Assembly (NCBI RefSeq): GCF_000172555.1
Contig: NZ_ABOX02000006.1
Location: forward strand, 124,001-188,000
From: Pedosphaera parvula Ellin514
Lineage (GTDB): Bacteria; Verrucomicrobiota; Verrucomicrobiia; Limisphaerales; Pedosphaeraceae
Length of the DNA: 64,000 nucleotides
Reading direction: 5' to 3'
The notes under the pieces are model-generated. The model made no database searches and was not told the DNA's origin. It worked only from the letters and a program-made list of their open reading frames with translations. A program made the translations under genes and the position numbers. The number at the start of each line of letters is the position of its first letter. The first letter of the stretch is position 1. Shown here piece after piece: positions 44,741 through 53,735 of the stretch.

Positions 44741-47074
44741 TTAGTTTTCAATTCCCAACAACTTTGCAACCAACGGCAGAACCTTCGCTGCGCGTTCCTC
44801 GTCGAAATCCATCTTTTGCACCTGGCTTGCAAGCTTTGACGTTCCGCTCCGCACTCGTTCGCCCATCTGCCTTCTTTCGGGTGCGGAGAAGGTCGAAAAA
44901 GTTCTCCGCAGCAGAGGCAGTAATGCTGTAAAGGTTTCATCCTTCAACTCGCAAACCCACTCATCCAACACCTGCCACAACGATTCATCGTGCAGGAGCA
45001 ACAATCCGCTTCCTTTGAGAAAACCTTCCACCCAGGCCGCCGCCTGAACAGGCTCATTCGCGGTGGATAATGCCAATCCCATCCGCCGCGCCGATTCCTC
45101 CCGGCTGAAAACTCCCGCATCCATCAGCAGGCGACAACACCGCCCCGCTAACAATCCGTGAATTCCTTGCTGCTGCGAGAGTTGTTTTAAAACTGTCTGC
45201 CACGCCTTGAGATACTCTTCCTTTTGCAACAGTGAGAGCGCACTTTGAACCGCCAGCAAACGTTCGAACATATCTGCTGCCGCCTCATCATCCAGCGAAG
45301 CACATGCTACCGGCAACCCAATGCAAATTCTCGCCACCAATCCCGAAACAATCTGATCGATCAACGTCGAGTCTGTCTGACGCACGTTGCCATATCTTAA
45401 AATCTGCGCCAATGGCGGCAGCGCGGCCATCAACTGCGGCACATCACTCGCCACCGCTGCTTCGTTTTGCAGCCGGACCATGATATGCCGAATCGCATCA
45501 GGCAAATCAGCCAGCAACGTTTGGTCCAACAACGCCGTCAATTCCGGCAACGCCGGCGCCTCCTCTGCCAATTTATACGCCCGACCCGACGCCGCACTCG
45601 CCACCGTGTTTCCCCAAATGGCTGCCTCAATAATCGCGACCGCAAATTCCGGCTGCCATCGCACGCGCCACACTTCGTGAAAAGTCCCTTTCTTCCCGCT
45701 CGCCCGCTCTGCCTGGCCCCATGGAATGTTCAATAAATTCAGTCGATGCAACAATTGGCTCCGTCCAAGATCCGTATCTTTGCGTAAGTCCAGGTCCAGC
45801 ATTTTCTCCAAAGCCTCCGGCGGCAAACGCAGTCGTTTCTGCTCGCGTTGCAAATCCTGTTGCAATGGCACCACCGGCGTTTCATCCGGCACTTTGCCCA
45901 GACGCTCGCTCACCACGAGCTTGTCATGGATCAACCGCAACGGCAGATGTTCGCCGTGACACAAAACCGTTTGCGTTGCTTCATTTAATTCGGGCAGGCC
46001 GGGCAGGGGACGACTCCTCACTGCCGCCAACGACTCCGCCAGCCGCACGGTTTCAATCACGCTAGCTGACGACGCATCCAAATCTTCTCCGCGCAGCAGA
46101 TGCGCCACCCGCGTCAGCCACTTGATGATAATATCCTGCGTCTCCGCGTTCCTGCCTTTCTTGCCATCCCGGCAATCCCACAGGTGCTGATACCATCCCG
46201 GCGATTCAATCCCCGCGCCATAACCGCTCGCAAACGCCAGCCGCCCGTAAGTCCACGGCACCCACGTCGCCTGGACCTTCACTTTCAGCAATCCTTTCAG
46301 CAACTCCGCGTCCTCCTTCGCCGCTGGCATTTTCGTCAATGCCGGCGCATGCCAAGCTCCACACACAACCGCTATTCGCTGAAATCCTTCCTTCTCCGCC
46401 ACGCGAATGGTCTGCCGCATGTGCGCTTCACGTCGTTGCTCGCGAAGCGGATTGAGTATCGCCAATGAAGATTCCAACGACGCCTCGCGTAATGCCGTCA
46501 TTGCCTCCAGAATCGCTTCAAACAGTTCCGTGCTATTATGCCGATGCTCCACCATGTGTTCCCACCAACGCTCGCTGTCGCTATAACCCGCCGCTTCCGC
46601 CAGGTGGGCGAGGGGATCACGTTGCAACAAGGCTTTCAAAGCAGGTAACAATGCTGGCTCTATCGGCTGTTCCTGAGTAATTTCGCATTCCTCACACTCT
46701 GCTTCCGCATCGGCTTCATCACCTTTGACTGCGATCTCCTTTGCCTCCAAAGCTTCCTCCGCCAATTGATGTGTCAGCGGCAAATCCATGAAGCGCACCG
46801 GAACATTTTTGCCGAAGCCATATCGCAGGGCCTGCCATTCGGGCGAGAACACCGCAAACGGATAATAAACTGCCTGCTTGGGATTCTCCGGCACATAGAC
46901 GAGCAACGCCACCGGCGGTTCCATCTGTTCATGCATCAGCAGCGGTAGCGCTGCTTCCGCATCGGGTGGACCTTCCACCAAAATCATGTCAGGCTTCAAC
47001 GCTTCCAGCGCCTCGCGCAAACTCCGCGCTGAGCCGGGACCATGATGTCTTATACCAAAGATATGAACCGACAT
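44741..47074 (-). CDS. DUF5682-family protein
   Basis: A 777-residue protein whose role is unknown. The N-terminus reads HIFGIRHHGPGSARSL, then MILVEGPPDAEAALPLL; near residue 235 comes RIAVVCGAWHAPAL. This spacing of an early His pair, an acidic EGPPD and a late GxWH recalls the TIKI/TraB/EreA-like superfamily of metal-dependent hydrolases; that link is my inference. The second half (~350-777) is helical and repetitive, perhaps a scaffold for the ATPase. It lies 18 bp after moxR and 12 bp before the VWA gene. E. coli YehM appears to be the equivalent by size and context. Confidence 0.85.
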   Translation of the reverse strand: MSVHIFGIRHHGPGSARSLREALEALKPDMILVEGPPDAEAALPLLMHEQMEPPVALLVYVPENPKQAVYYPFAVFSPEWQALRYGFGKNVPVRFMDLPLTHQLAEEALEAKEIAVKGDEADAEAECEECEITQEQPIEPALLPALKALLQRDPLAHLAEAAGYSDSERWWEHMVEHRHNSTELFEAILEAMTALREASLESSLAILNPLREQRREAHMRQTIRVAEKEGFQRIAVVCGAWHAPALTKMPAAKEDAELLKGLLKVKVQATWVPWTYGRLAFASGYGAGIESPGWYQHLWDCRDGKKGRNAETQDIIIKWLTRVAHLLRGEDLDASSASVIETVRLAESLAAVRSRPLPGLPELNEATQTVLCHGEHLPLRLIHDKLVVSERLGKVPDETPVVPLQQDLQREQKRLRLPPEALEKMLDLDLRKDTDLGRSQLLHRLNLLNIPWGQAERASGKKGTFHEVWRVRWQPEFAVAIIEAAIWGNTVASAASGRAYKLAEEAPALPELTALLDQTLLADLPDAIRHIMVRLQNEAAVASDVPQLMAALPPLAQILRYGNVRQTDSTLIDQIVSGLVARICIGLPVACASLDDEAAADMFERLLAVQSALSLLQKEEYLKAWQTVLKQLSQQQGIHGLLAGRCCRLLMDAGVFSREESARRMGLALSTANEPVQAAAWVEGFLKGSGLLLLHDESLWQVLDEWVCELKDETFTALLPLLRRTFSTFSAPERRQMGERVRSGTSKLASQVQKMDFDEERAAKVLPLVAKLLGIEN

Positions 47075-47092
47075 GGTGATATCCTTCCTGGC

Positions 47093-48169
47093 TCAATCGT
47101 GATTTTTGCAAGCCCGGTACAAATCCTTCCAACCGTCCCGCTCCTTCACCACGGTTTCCAAATATTCCTGCCACACAACCCGGTCTTGAATCGGATCCTT
47201 CACCACCGCTCCGATCAAACCACTCGCCACATCGGCCGCCCGCATCGTTCCATCGCCAAAATGCGCCGCGAGTGAAAGCCCATTGTTCACCACTGAAATG
47301 GCTTCCGCTGTGCTGAGAGTTCCCGTGGGCGATTTCACCTTGGTTTTTCCATCCGCTGTCGCTCCGCTGCGTAACTCGCGAAATACCGTTACGATCCGCC
47401 GTATCTCCTCCAAGGCTGGTGGTTCGGCCGGCAATTCCAGCGCGCGCCCCAAACTCTCCACCCGCTGTTGCACGATGCTCACTTCTTCCTCGATCGAATC
47501 CGGCAGCGGCAGCACCACGGTGTTAAAGCGCCGCTTCAACGCGCTCGAAAGTTCATTCACCCCGCGATCCCGATTGTTTGCGGTGGCAATCACATTGAAT
47601 CCTTTCACCGCCTGCACTTCTTCTCCCAGTTCAGGAATTGGCAGTGTCTTTTCCGACAAAATCGTGATCAACGAATCCTGCACGTCAGCGGGAATGCGTG
47701 TCAGTTCCTCGACCCGCGCAATCTTTCCCTCCTGCATCGCGCGCATCAATGGACTCGCCACCAGCGCCTTCCGCGATGGCCCCTCCGCCAGCAACCGCGC
47801 ATAATTCCAACCATAGCGCACCGATTCCTCACTCGTTCCCGCCGTGCCCTGCACCAGCAACGTCGAGTCCCCCGCAATCGCCGCCGCCAGATGTTCGGCG
47901 ACCCAGGTCTTCGCCGTGCCCGGCACTCCCAGCAAGAGCAGCGCCCGATCCGTCGCCAGCGTCGCAATCGCAATTTCAATCACCCGCCGGTTGCCGATAT
48001 ATTTTGGCGACACCACAAACCCGTCGTCCAGTTTTCCACCCAGCAGGTAAGTCGCCACTGCCCATGGCGATAATTGCCAGCGCGGCGGACGCGTCTTCGT
48101 ATCCACCTTCGCCAGTTTTGATAATTCCTCCGCATACTGTTGTTCCGCATGTTCCCTTAATGCATTCAT
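47093..48169 (-). CDS. MoxR-type AAA+ ATPase
   Basis: A 358-residue ATPase. Walker A is GVPGTAKT (81-88). The Walker B position reads ARVEELTRIPADVQDSL, so the usual Asp of ADEINRAP is Glu; sensor 1 is IATANNRDRGVNELSSALKRRF. MoxR ATPases act as chaperones that insert metals or remodel VWA partners. The gene sits between DUF5691 (214 bp upstream) and DUF5682 (18 bp downstream). Upstream lie four helically phased GTTAACT repeats, so it may have its own promoter. It resembles E. coli YehL in context. Confidence 0.92.
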   Translation of the reverse strand: MNALREHAEQQYAEELSKLAKVDTKTRPPRWQLSPWAVATYLLGGKLDDGFVVSPKYIGNRRVIEIAIATLATDRALLLLGVPGTAKTWVAEHLAAAIAGDSTLLVQGTAGTSEESVRYGWNYARLLAEGPSRKALVASPLMRAMQEGKIARVEELTRIPADVQDSLITILSEKTLPIPELGEEVQAVKGFNVIATANNRDRGVNELSSALKRRFNTVVLPLPDSIEEEVSIVQQRVESLGRALELPAEPPALEEIRRIVTVFRELRSGATADGKTKVKSPTGTLSTAEAISVVNNGLSLAAHFGDGTMRAADVASGLIGAVVKDPIQDRVVWQEYLETVVKERDGWKDLYRACKNHD

Positions 48170-48347
48170 AATGTTTTATTTCAAATTAAGTCGAAGTTTT
48201 TCCCGTTTTAAATTGCGGCAAATGATTGGCGGACACGAGAGATGGCCTACGCGGAACACGAAACACGCAACATACAGTTTCGAACATTCCATGACGCTCG
48301 TTCCCATTTGAAATTGGAAATTTGTCATTCGAAATTAAAGTTGTGCC

Positions 48348-48384
48348 GTTAACTGCCGTTAGCTCCGGTTAACTCGTGTTAACT
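48348..48384. repeat. Four 10-bp-phased GTTA(A/G)CT repeats
   Basis: GTTAACT occurs at 48348, 48368 and 48378 and GTTAGCT at 48358, exactly 10 bp apart, so all four face the same side of the helix. They lie between the end of the DUF5691 gene and the moxR start, ~180 bp before the latter, inside a 214-bp gap with no gene. Confidence 0.8.
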
Positions 48385-49907
48385 CACGTTTCTTTCAACG
48401 CCACCACCATGTCATGCCGGAATTGTACCATCGCAATAAACTGATCCACCACTTCCGACCACAAATTCCAATGCTTCCCATCCACCGGCCAGCCCTCCGC
48501 CAGGTTGCCCGCGAGTCCCGGGTCCATCCACTTGCCCACCGCCACCAGATGACTGCGCGCCATCCAATCACCCGATTTTGCAAGTTCCTTCGCCTGCAGC
48601 GCCACGGCCTTCGAAAACTCCTTGCTCCACGGCCCACCGGCCTTGGCCAGCATCGATTCGAACACCAGGTCCACACTCCAGCCGCTCTCAAAAGCTTTCA
48701 GTATGCACTTCTCCCGTTGCTCCGCTGGCAGCACCGAAAGCAACTCGCCCGTTTGCGGCAGCATCGTTTTCTTCTCGCCAGTTTCCATCAGCAACGCCTC
48801 CGCCCAAACCGCATCGCGCGATTTCACCGCCGCATTCGCCCATGCCTCCATCAACAACCCCCGCCATTCCTTTTCGGCGGCTGCCATGGCAATCAACTCC
48901 TCGACCGTCATTTGATATTGCGCACTCCAAAAGCCAATCGGCACATTCTCAATAATCTGCTTCAGCCAAAATGCCTTCTCGCCCAGTCCGGAAAGTTTCC
49001 GCGTTTCAATCCCATCCCGCGCCATCGCCTTGTCGCAGTCAGAAGGCAATGTCACCTCAATCTTCGCTTTGCCGGCTTTGCCTTTCTTCCCTTTATCCGC
49101 CGCCTCGATTTTCACCAGCGGTTGCAACCGCTCCATCATCCTTTGCGCGAACCGCGACTCCGGCAACCGCGCCAGCAAGCCAGCGGCCGCCTGACGCACT
49201 TCCTTCCGCTTATCATCCAACGCACTCTCCAAAAAATTCTCATCAGCTACGCTCAACCCAAACTGCATCGCACCCACAAACGCCGCCCGATCCTCCGGTG
49301 ACTCCTGAGCCCACGTCGATTGCAACAACTCCCGGCTTCGTGCCGCCTCACGCTTTCGTAGTCGTTGCAAGAAAGTCAATCGCGCCGCCCGGCTTCCCGT
49401 TTCCCAAATCGCCTCATCCTCCACCGCGCCCGCCACCCAGCTCCAATCGGCATTCTGTCCCGCCAGCCATACTCCCCGCTGGCCAATCACTTTCAAAATC
49501 GCTTCCCGCCACTCAGCATTTTTAGTCCCGACATCCAGCAACGCCGGCAAATCCTCCGCCTGCACGCGCTTCCCGCATTCTGCACTCGCCGCCAGCCATT
49601 CCGGCAACACCTCACCGAAACGTCCGCCCAGCATCTCCTTCAAAAACGCCGCTGCCCGCGCACTGCAACCTGGCAAAGTCTCTTCCGCCGCCGGTTCCAC
49701 TGCTGTGATCTTCTCAATCCCTGGCACCCGTCCGACTCTTTGATGCAGAAATAACAATCCCGCCGTTCCCAGCAGTTGCGCTTCTGCCGGTTGCTTTTCG
49801 AGCCTCGAAAGTATCGCCTGCAACGGTTGTTCCGCTTTCGGTAAATTCCCTTGCCGCTCCGTTCCGAGCAAAGCCACCTGCGCCAGTTGTTGCACCGTCT
49901 GGTTCAT
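48384..49907 (-). CDS. DUF5691-family protein
   Basis: A 507-residue protein starting at ATG 49907, which overlaps the SWIM gene stop by 4 bp (ATGA); an upstream in-frame extension to 50105 would lie inside the SWIM gene and is rejected. It begins MNQTVQQLAQVALLGTERQG, the usual DUF5691 start, and is nearly all helical. HEAT-like segments are visible (ESALDDKRKEVRQAAAGLLARLPESRFAQRM). A Lys/Gly linker (ADKGKKGKAGK) divides two halves. No enzymatic motif is evident; the repeats suggest a scaffold or adaptor between the SWIM protein and the ATPase. Confidence 0.85.
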   Translation of the reverse strand: MNQTVQQLAQVALLGTERQGNLPKAEQPLQAILSRLEKQPAEAQLLGTAGLLFLHQRVGRVPGIEKITAVEPAAEETLPGCSARAAAFLKEMLGGRFGEVLPEWLAASAECGKRVQAEDLPALLDVGTKNAEWREAILKVIGQRGVWLAGQNADWSWVAGAVEDEAIWETGSRAARLTFLQRLRKREAARSRELLQSTWAQESPEDRAAFVGAMQFGLSVADENFLESALDDKRKEVRQAAAGLLARLPESRFAQRMMERLQPLVKIEAADKGKKGKAGKAKIEVTLPSDCDKAMARDGIETRKLSGLGEKAFWLKQIIENVPIGFWSAQYQMTVEELIAMAAAEKEWRGLLMEAWANAAVKSRDAVWAEALLMETGEKKTMLPQTGELLSVLPAEQREKCILKAFESGWSVDLVFESMLAKAGGPWSKEFSKAVALQAKELAKSGDWMARSHLVAVGKWMDPGLAGNLAEGWPVDGKHWNLWSEVVDQFIAMVQFRHDMVVALKET

Positions 49908-51247
49908 GCTTCCTCCCTCTGCTTTCGACTCCACAAATGGGCAAATCGTCCTTCCGCCGAAACGCTCACGGGTTGCAGGAAATCTCCATCCCACTCGCCA
50001 AAAACCGTTACCGCTCGGCCACCGCTCATCGCCAGTAATTCCCAACCCTTCGCAAAACTCGGTGTCAATGGCACGCACCGTCCTTCTCCATCGCGCAACT
50101 GCCACCGCTCATCCCTTCTCACCGGCACCACCGCACTCAGGCGCATCGGAAATTGCTCAATCCATGGATGCATCGCCAACGCCTCCGCATACGCCGCCAT
50201 CAAATCCGCAATGCTGGCCTGTCCCGGTATTCCATCCAAATTCTTCGACACCCCACCGCGCTCCTTAATGATCGCCCGCATCGGGTAGGCCGACGGAAAA
50301 TAAACCACTTCACCCTCGAAAGCCGTGCCCGGCACGAGACTCGTGTCCAATGGCTGCGTCAAATGCGCGAAATGCAGATGCATCGCGTTCCGTCCGCTCT
50401 GCTTCCCATGCAGCCACGTCCGTTGCACCCGGATTTTGTCCTCCTCTTCCAACGTCCTTCCCAGCACCAGCCACTCATCCTTCACACCCGAATTGCCGAG
50501 CAATTCATCCTGGTTCTGCGTCCACCCGATCAATGTCCGAATGTCGTTTTGCAATTCCACCGACAATGTCTCAATGCGTTGAAATCCTTCACGCAACAAA
50601 TGCAATCTACCCAGTTGCTCCAGCAATCGCTCCGGCCACCCTTCACCCGACGCCGGAATTCCCGACAACTCCCGCACGCGACGCGCAATCCCCGGCGCCT
50701 GCGCATCAATCATCCGCGCCGCTGTCGATTCCCAAAAACTGTTCGGCCGACCCTGCGCTCCCGCCAATCCCTGCCGCACCAGGTCGCTCATCCAAATCTC
50801 CAACTCCTTCAATCCCGCCGAAACCTTCGCCTCCCGTTCCGCCACCCGCTTCTTCTGCGCCTCAGGATCGCTGATCTTCTCCCCGGCCTGCGCCTTGGCC
50901 ACCTTCTTCTCCGCCCGTTGCGTCCGGCCCGCGAGCCATTCGTTCACCCAGTCCGGTGGTGTTCCTTCCGCCACCGCACCCGGTTGACCTGCCAATATCA
51001 GGAATAATCCCAGCGAATGCTTGCACGGAAACTTCCGGCTCGGGCAGGTGCATTTGAAGGCTGGCTCATTTAAATCAATGCTCGCCTGGTAAGGATTCTT
51101 CCCGCTCCCCTGGCACAAACCCCACGCCGACTGCCCGTCCCGCCCCATCGACACCCATTTCCGCGGCGATGCCAATTCCTTCCCCGACTTCGCCGAACTC
51201 GCATCCGGTGCCAGTGATAAAACTTTCTCAGTAGTCCAAGTATCCAT
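49904..51247 (-). CDS. SWIM zinc-finger protein (YehQ-like)
   Basis: A 447-residue protein with a SWIM zinc finger near residues 70-90: FKCTCPSRKFPCKHSLGLFL (C-x-C...C-x-H). SWIM domains bind zinc and contact DNA, RNA or proteins. A basic Lys/Arg/Glu-rich coiled segment (WLAGRTQRAEKKVAKAQAGEK) follows, then a long helical part without known motifs. It is the first gene of the five-gene minus-strand cluster, with its stop overlapping the DUF5691 start. The region just upstream (51248 on) is intergenic and should carry the cluster promoter. Confidence 0.9.
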   Translation of the reverse strand: MDTWTTEKVLSLAPDASSAKSGKELASPRKWVSMGRDGQSAWGLCQGSGKNPYQASIDLNEPAFKCTCPSRKFPCKHSLGLFLILAGQPGAVAEGTPPDWVNEWLAGRTQRAEKKVAKAQAGEKISDPEAQKKRVAEREAKVSAGLKELEIWMSDLVRQGLAGAQGRPNSFWESTAARMIDAQAPGIARRVRELSGIPASGEGWPERLLEQLGRLHLLREGFQRIETLSVELQNDIRTLIGWTQNQDELLGNSGVKDEWLVLGRTLEEEDKIRVQRTWLHGKQSGRNAMHLHFAHLTQPLDTSLVPGTAFEGEVVYFPSAYPMRAIIKERGGVSKNLDGIPGQASIADLMAAYAEALAMHPWIEQFPMRLSAVVPVRRDERWQLRDGEGRCVPLTPSFAKGWELLAMSGGRAVTVFGEWDGDFLQPVSVSAEGRFAHLWSRKQREEA

Positions 51248-51885
51248 AAACCTTACGGTGAGAGTGACGCCCTATAATCGTGCATTCACTTTTAAAATCA
51301 AATCCAAACACCGCCCACGATCACGCAATTCAAATCCCATTTCCATTCGTGTTGTTTCGTGGCCAACTGTTTCTCCGACTCCTCGTTCAATCCACGGTTC
51401 CCTATTCTCATACCCACAACCTAACCAGGGGGGTGGGACATACGTTGTCCACCCCTTAAAATAATTTCAAAAATCTTTCTTTGATGGCCAGCTACTTACG
51501 AGAATGTTTAGAAAACTGACTATCCTTTACTGTTGAAAATGGCTCGACCACAATCGGGCCGGCATCATTATGGGTGTTAATTCCAAATAAATCCCGCTTC
51601 CGCCCCGTTTTCCCACGCTGAAAGCGTGGGTGTATGGAAGCCCAGGGTCCAGCCCCGCCTTTGGGGGCGCAACCCTGGGTAAAATGCAAAATGAAAAATC
51701 CCCGCTTCGGCCCACGATTTTAATTGTCTCAACGCACGCGCCCGAAGCGGAACCCGCCCACCCAATCCAGCGCCATTCAGTTTAAGAAAAATTCGTGCCA
51801 TCCTTTTAGCGTTAATTAGTAGTATCAAGCCGATGGATGAAAACAATCTTGCCGTCTCTCATGCATTTTGGTCAAACCACATTGC
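51248..51885. other. Intergenic region with dispersed repeat copy A
   Basis: About 640 bp upstream of the SWIM cluster and downstream of the HEAT-repeat gene. It contains the hairpin-rich repeat at 51612-51750. Short frames across the repeat appear only because of its GC-rich palindromes. The stretch 51250-51480 likely holds the SWIM promoter; no clear motif is seen. Confidence 0.6.
51612..51750. repeat. Dispersed hairpin-rich repeat, copy A
   Basis: Three nested palindromes in a row: CCCACGCT-GAA-AGCGTGGG (51612-51630), CCCAGGGT...ACCCTGGG (51641-51679, enclosing GCCCC/GGGGC), and CCGCTTCGG...CCGAAGCGG (51702-51750). The same order and sequence recur at 53736-53868, so this is a mobile or structured element rather than a chance hairpin. 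Confidence 0.9.
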
Positions 51886-52656
51886 TTAATGTCTCCGAAA
51901 TCCTTTTTCCTCTAGAATCGAATTGATCTCCGGATGATCAAATTCTTCGGCTGCTTCCTGAGCATATCCGGGTAATTCTCCCTCTGGATTTTGCAACTCC
52001 TCAATGATTAGTCGTACCACACGCTCATCCTTTCTCCGCGCCAAGCCGACCATCGCTTCGCCTTTTGCGTCTGGATACTTGTCGTTCAAACGATCAAACA
52101 ATGCTTCTCTGATTTCGGGCGAATCAACATCGATCATTGAGCCCAATCCAAATGTTGCCCAGTCTCGAATGTCCTCGTCGGAATCCTTTGAAAGTTCAAT
52201 TAAACCTTGGATGGCTGTTGGATCCGTTTGACACTGCAACCCATGTGTCACCGCATATCGAATGTCAGCATTTGCATGATTCTTTAAATTCAATAACAAA
52301 TTGATGGCGCGCGCCTCCTTCAGATGCCCTAAAGCGAAGCAAATCGCTTTGATTACCTCGACCGACTTTTCCCTTTCAAGCGTTGACATCAACATGTCCC
52401 CTGACTCCTTGCGAAATGGCAGTGCCGGTGCGCCCAATTGCCCGAGCACATTGGCCGCCAAGATTCGCTCTTTTTCCTTCTCGCTACGAATCAGGCTTCT
52501 CACTACTTCAAAAACCTCGTGACCCCCGCGGCGTCTTAACTCTCTAATTGCGTCCCAGGCCAGATTTTCATCCTCGGAATCTCGCGCAATGGCAATGAAC
52601 TCCTGTACCACTTTGCCCTTTAGTTCATCTGGATTTTCCATCCCTGCATTTTGCAT
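51886..52656 (-). CDS. HEAT-repeat protein
   Basis: A 256-residue all-helical protein with about five HEAT/PBS-type repeats (AANVLGQLGAPALPF, AICFALGHLKEARAINLLLNL, WATFGLGSMIDVDSPEIREAL, AKGEAMVGLARRKDERVVRLI). Such proteins serve as binding scaffolds; no catalytic residues are seen. The start is ATG 52656 or 52641. It begins 9 bp after the PP2C stop, so the two are likely co-transcribed and may cooperate in regulated protein binding. Confidence 0.8.
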   Translation of the reverse strand: MQNAGMENPDELKGKVVQEFIAIARDSEDENLAWDAIRELRRRGGHEVFEVVRSLIRSEKEKERILAANVLGQLGAPALPFRKESGDMLMSTLEREKSVEVIKAICFALGHLKEARAINLLLNLKNHANADIRYAVTHGLQCQTDPTAIQGLIELSKDSDEDIRDWATFGLGSMIDVDSPEIREALFDRLNDKYPDAKGEAMVGLARRKDERVVRLIIEELQNPEGELPGYAQEAAEEFDHPEINSILEEKGFRRH

Positions 52657-52665
52657 GGTTGCAAT

Positions 52666-53280
52666 CTATCCGTTTGCCAATATCACCGCCACATCATCCT
52701 GCAAATTCCCCGAAGGTAACCTTACCAACTCCACCAGTGCTCTGGCCGCACCTCTCGCATCAGATGCCCTGACCACCTCACAAATCCTCTCCGCCCCGGT
52801 ATATTTGAACAACCCATCCGTTCCCAGCAACAACGTGCCTTCTCTAAATTCTTTTCTGAACGACACCACATTCACACGGCCACTCCCAAGGAATGGCTTT
52901 CTAATCTGATTCTCCGTCAACCGCTCATAACTCCCCGCACCAATCAACCAAGCCTCCGAATCCCCCACACTCGCTCCGACAATCACATCTCCAGCCACGA
53001 CCACAATCACCGCCGTCGTTTCACCTGCCACTGGATCAGCTGCAATCTCTCGATCGATTTCCTCCAAGAGTTGCGAGCAGGCGAGGGGATCCATCGTAAT
53101 CAATCTGGCAACATTTCCTCGCACCATATCGATGACCTTTTGCGCCGCCTCTGCACCACCACTCCTGCCACCCGCACCATCCGCCACCACCAAAATCGTC
53201 GTGCCGAATTGCTCAATGATCTCCCCCCGATCCTGCAACTCCACATTCCCCGCCTCAATCAACTTCGCTGTCTGAATCAT
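52666..53280 (-). CDS. PP2C-type serine/threonine phosphatase-like protein
   Basis: A compact 204-residue PP2C (PPM) domain: TILVVADGAGGRSGGAEAA supplies the first metal-binding Asp, VIVGASVGDSEAWLIG the second motif, LLLGTDGLFKYTG the third, and LQDDVAVILA the last metal-binding Asp. It is shorter than typical (~240), missing part of the flap region. Partner kinases are not present in the window. GAAGGAG precedes the ATG by about 6 bases. Likely target: a neighbouring signalling protein or the HEAT scaffold. Confidence 0.87.
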   Translation of the reverse strand: MIQTAKLIEAGNVELQDRGEIIEQFGTTILVVADGAGGRSGGAEAAQKVIDMVRGNVARLITMDPLACSQLLEEIDREIAADPVAGETTAVIVVVAGDVIVGASVGDSEAWLIGAGSYERLTENQIRKPFLGSGRVNVVSFRKEFREGTLLLGTDGLFKYTGAERICEVVRASDARGAARALVELVRLPSGNLQDDVAVILANG

Positions 53281-53308
53281 TCTACTCCTTCAATGTCAGA
53301 ATCCGGGC

Positions 53309-53671
53309 TTACACAACAACCCACCTATACTCCAAACTTGACCCGCCGAAATTGACAAGCAATGCGCGCTCCTTCTTTGTTGCCTGAAGGTGGTGTTTGA
53401 CTTGCGCCTCCTCCTTCGACGTCAACGCCGTCGTCGCCCGTAAATCCACGATGATTTCTCCATGGCAAACAAGACTGGCTTTGTAGAACACGCCCAAGGG
53501 TTTCCCTTTGTAATAAATCGGGAATTGAACATCCTGTTCAAAAGGAACTTTCTGCATTCCCAATTCCACCGCGAGGGCCTCCTGGTAAACCTCTTCCGGA
53601 AACCCGCCTCGCAATTCACGATGCACCTCCGTGCAGGCCTTGATGATTTCATTTTGCGAATCCTTGTTCAT
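53309..53671 (-). CDS. GxxExxY-family protein
   Basis: A 120-residue protein with the naming motif GGFPEEVYQEAL (G-x-x-E-x-x-Y), a restriction-endonuclease-like strand pattern, VQFPIYYKGKPLGVF, and IIVDLRATTALTSKEEAQVKHHLQAT. The family is common in Verrucomicrobiota, Planctomycetes and Bacteroidetes, with many copies per genome. The D...EAQ pattern suggests a PD-(D/E)xK-type fold, but no activity is established. It lies 28 bp before the PP2C start. Confidence 0.88.
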   Translation of the reverse strand: MNKDSQNEIIKACTEVHRELRGGFPEEVYQEALAVELGMQKVPFEQDVQFPIYYKGKPLGVFYKASLVCHGEIIVDLRATTALTSKEEAQVKHHLQATKKERALLVNFGGSSLEYRWVVV

Positions 53672-53735
53672 AGTTACTCAACATTCCGAATTCGCCCCCG
53701 CTATGCCAGCAAAAAGTGTCACCTCGCAGGGCCGC

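Noticed and set aside
48348-48384. GTTAACT repeats considered as a CRISPR-like array
   Set aside because: Units are only 10 bp with 3-bp spacers, and no cas gene exists in the window.
49908-50105. N-terminal extension of DUF5691 to 50105
   Set aside because: The extension lies inside the SWIM gene in another frame and is Trp/Arg-rich; ATG 49907 gives the family-typical start and an ATGA overlap.
48414-51007. Several long plus-strand frames (e.g. 48414-49301, 50153-51007)
   Set aside because: They are shadows of the GC-rich DUF5691 and SWIM genes, with His/Arg/Pro-rich sequence and no motifs.
51492-51846. Short minus frames such as those containing NAKRMARIFLKLNGAGLG
   Set aside because: They run through the palindromic dispersed repeat; the apparent coding arises from its hairpins and no ribosome site is present.
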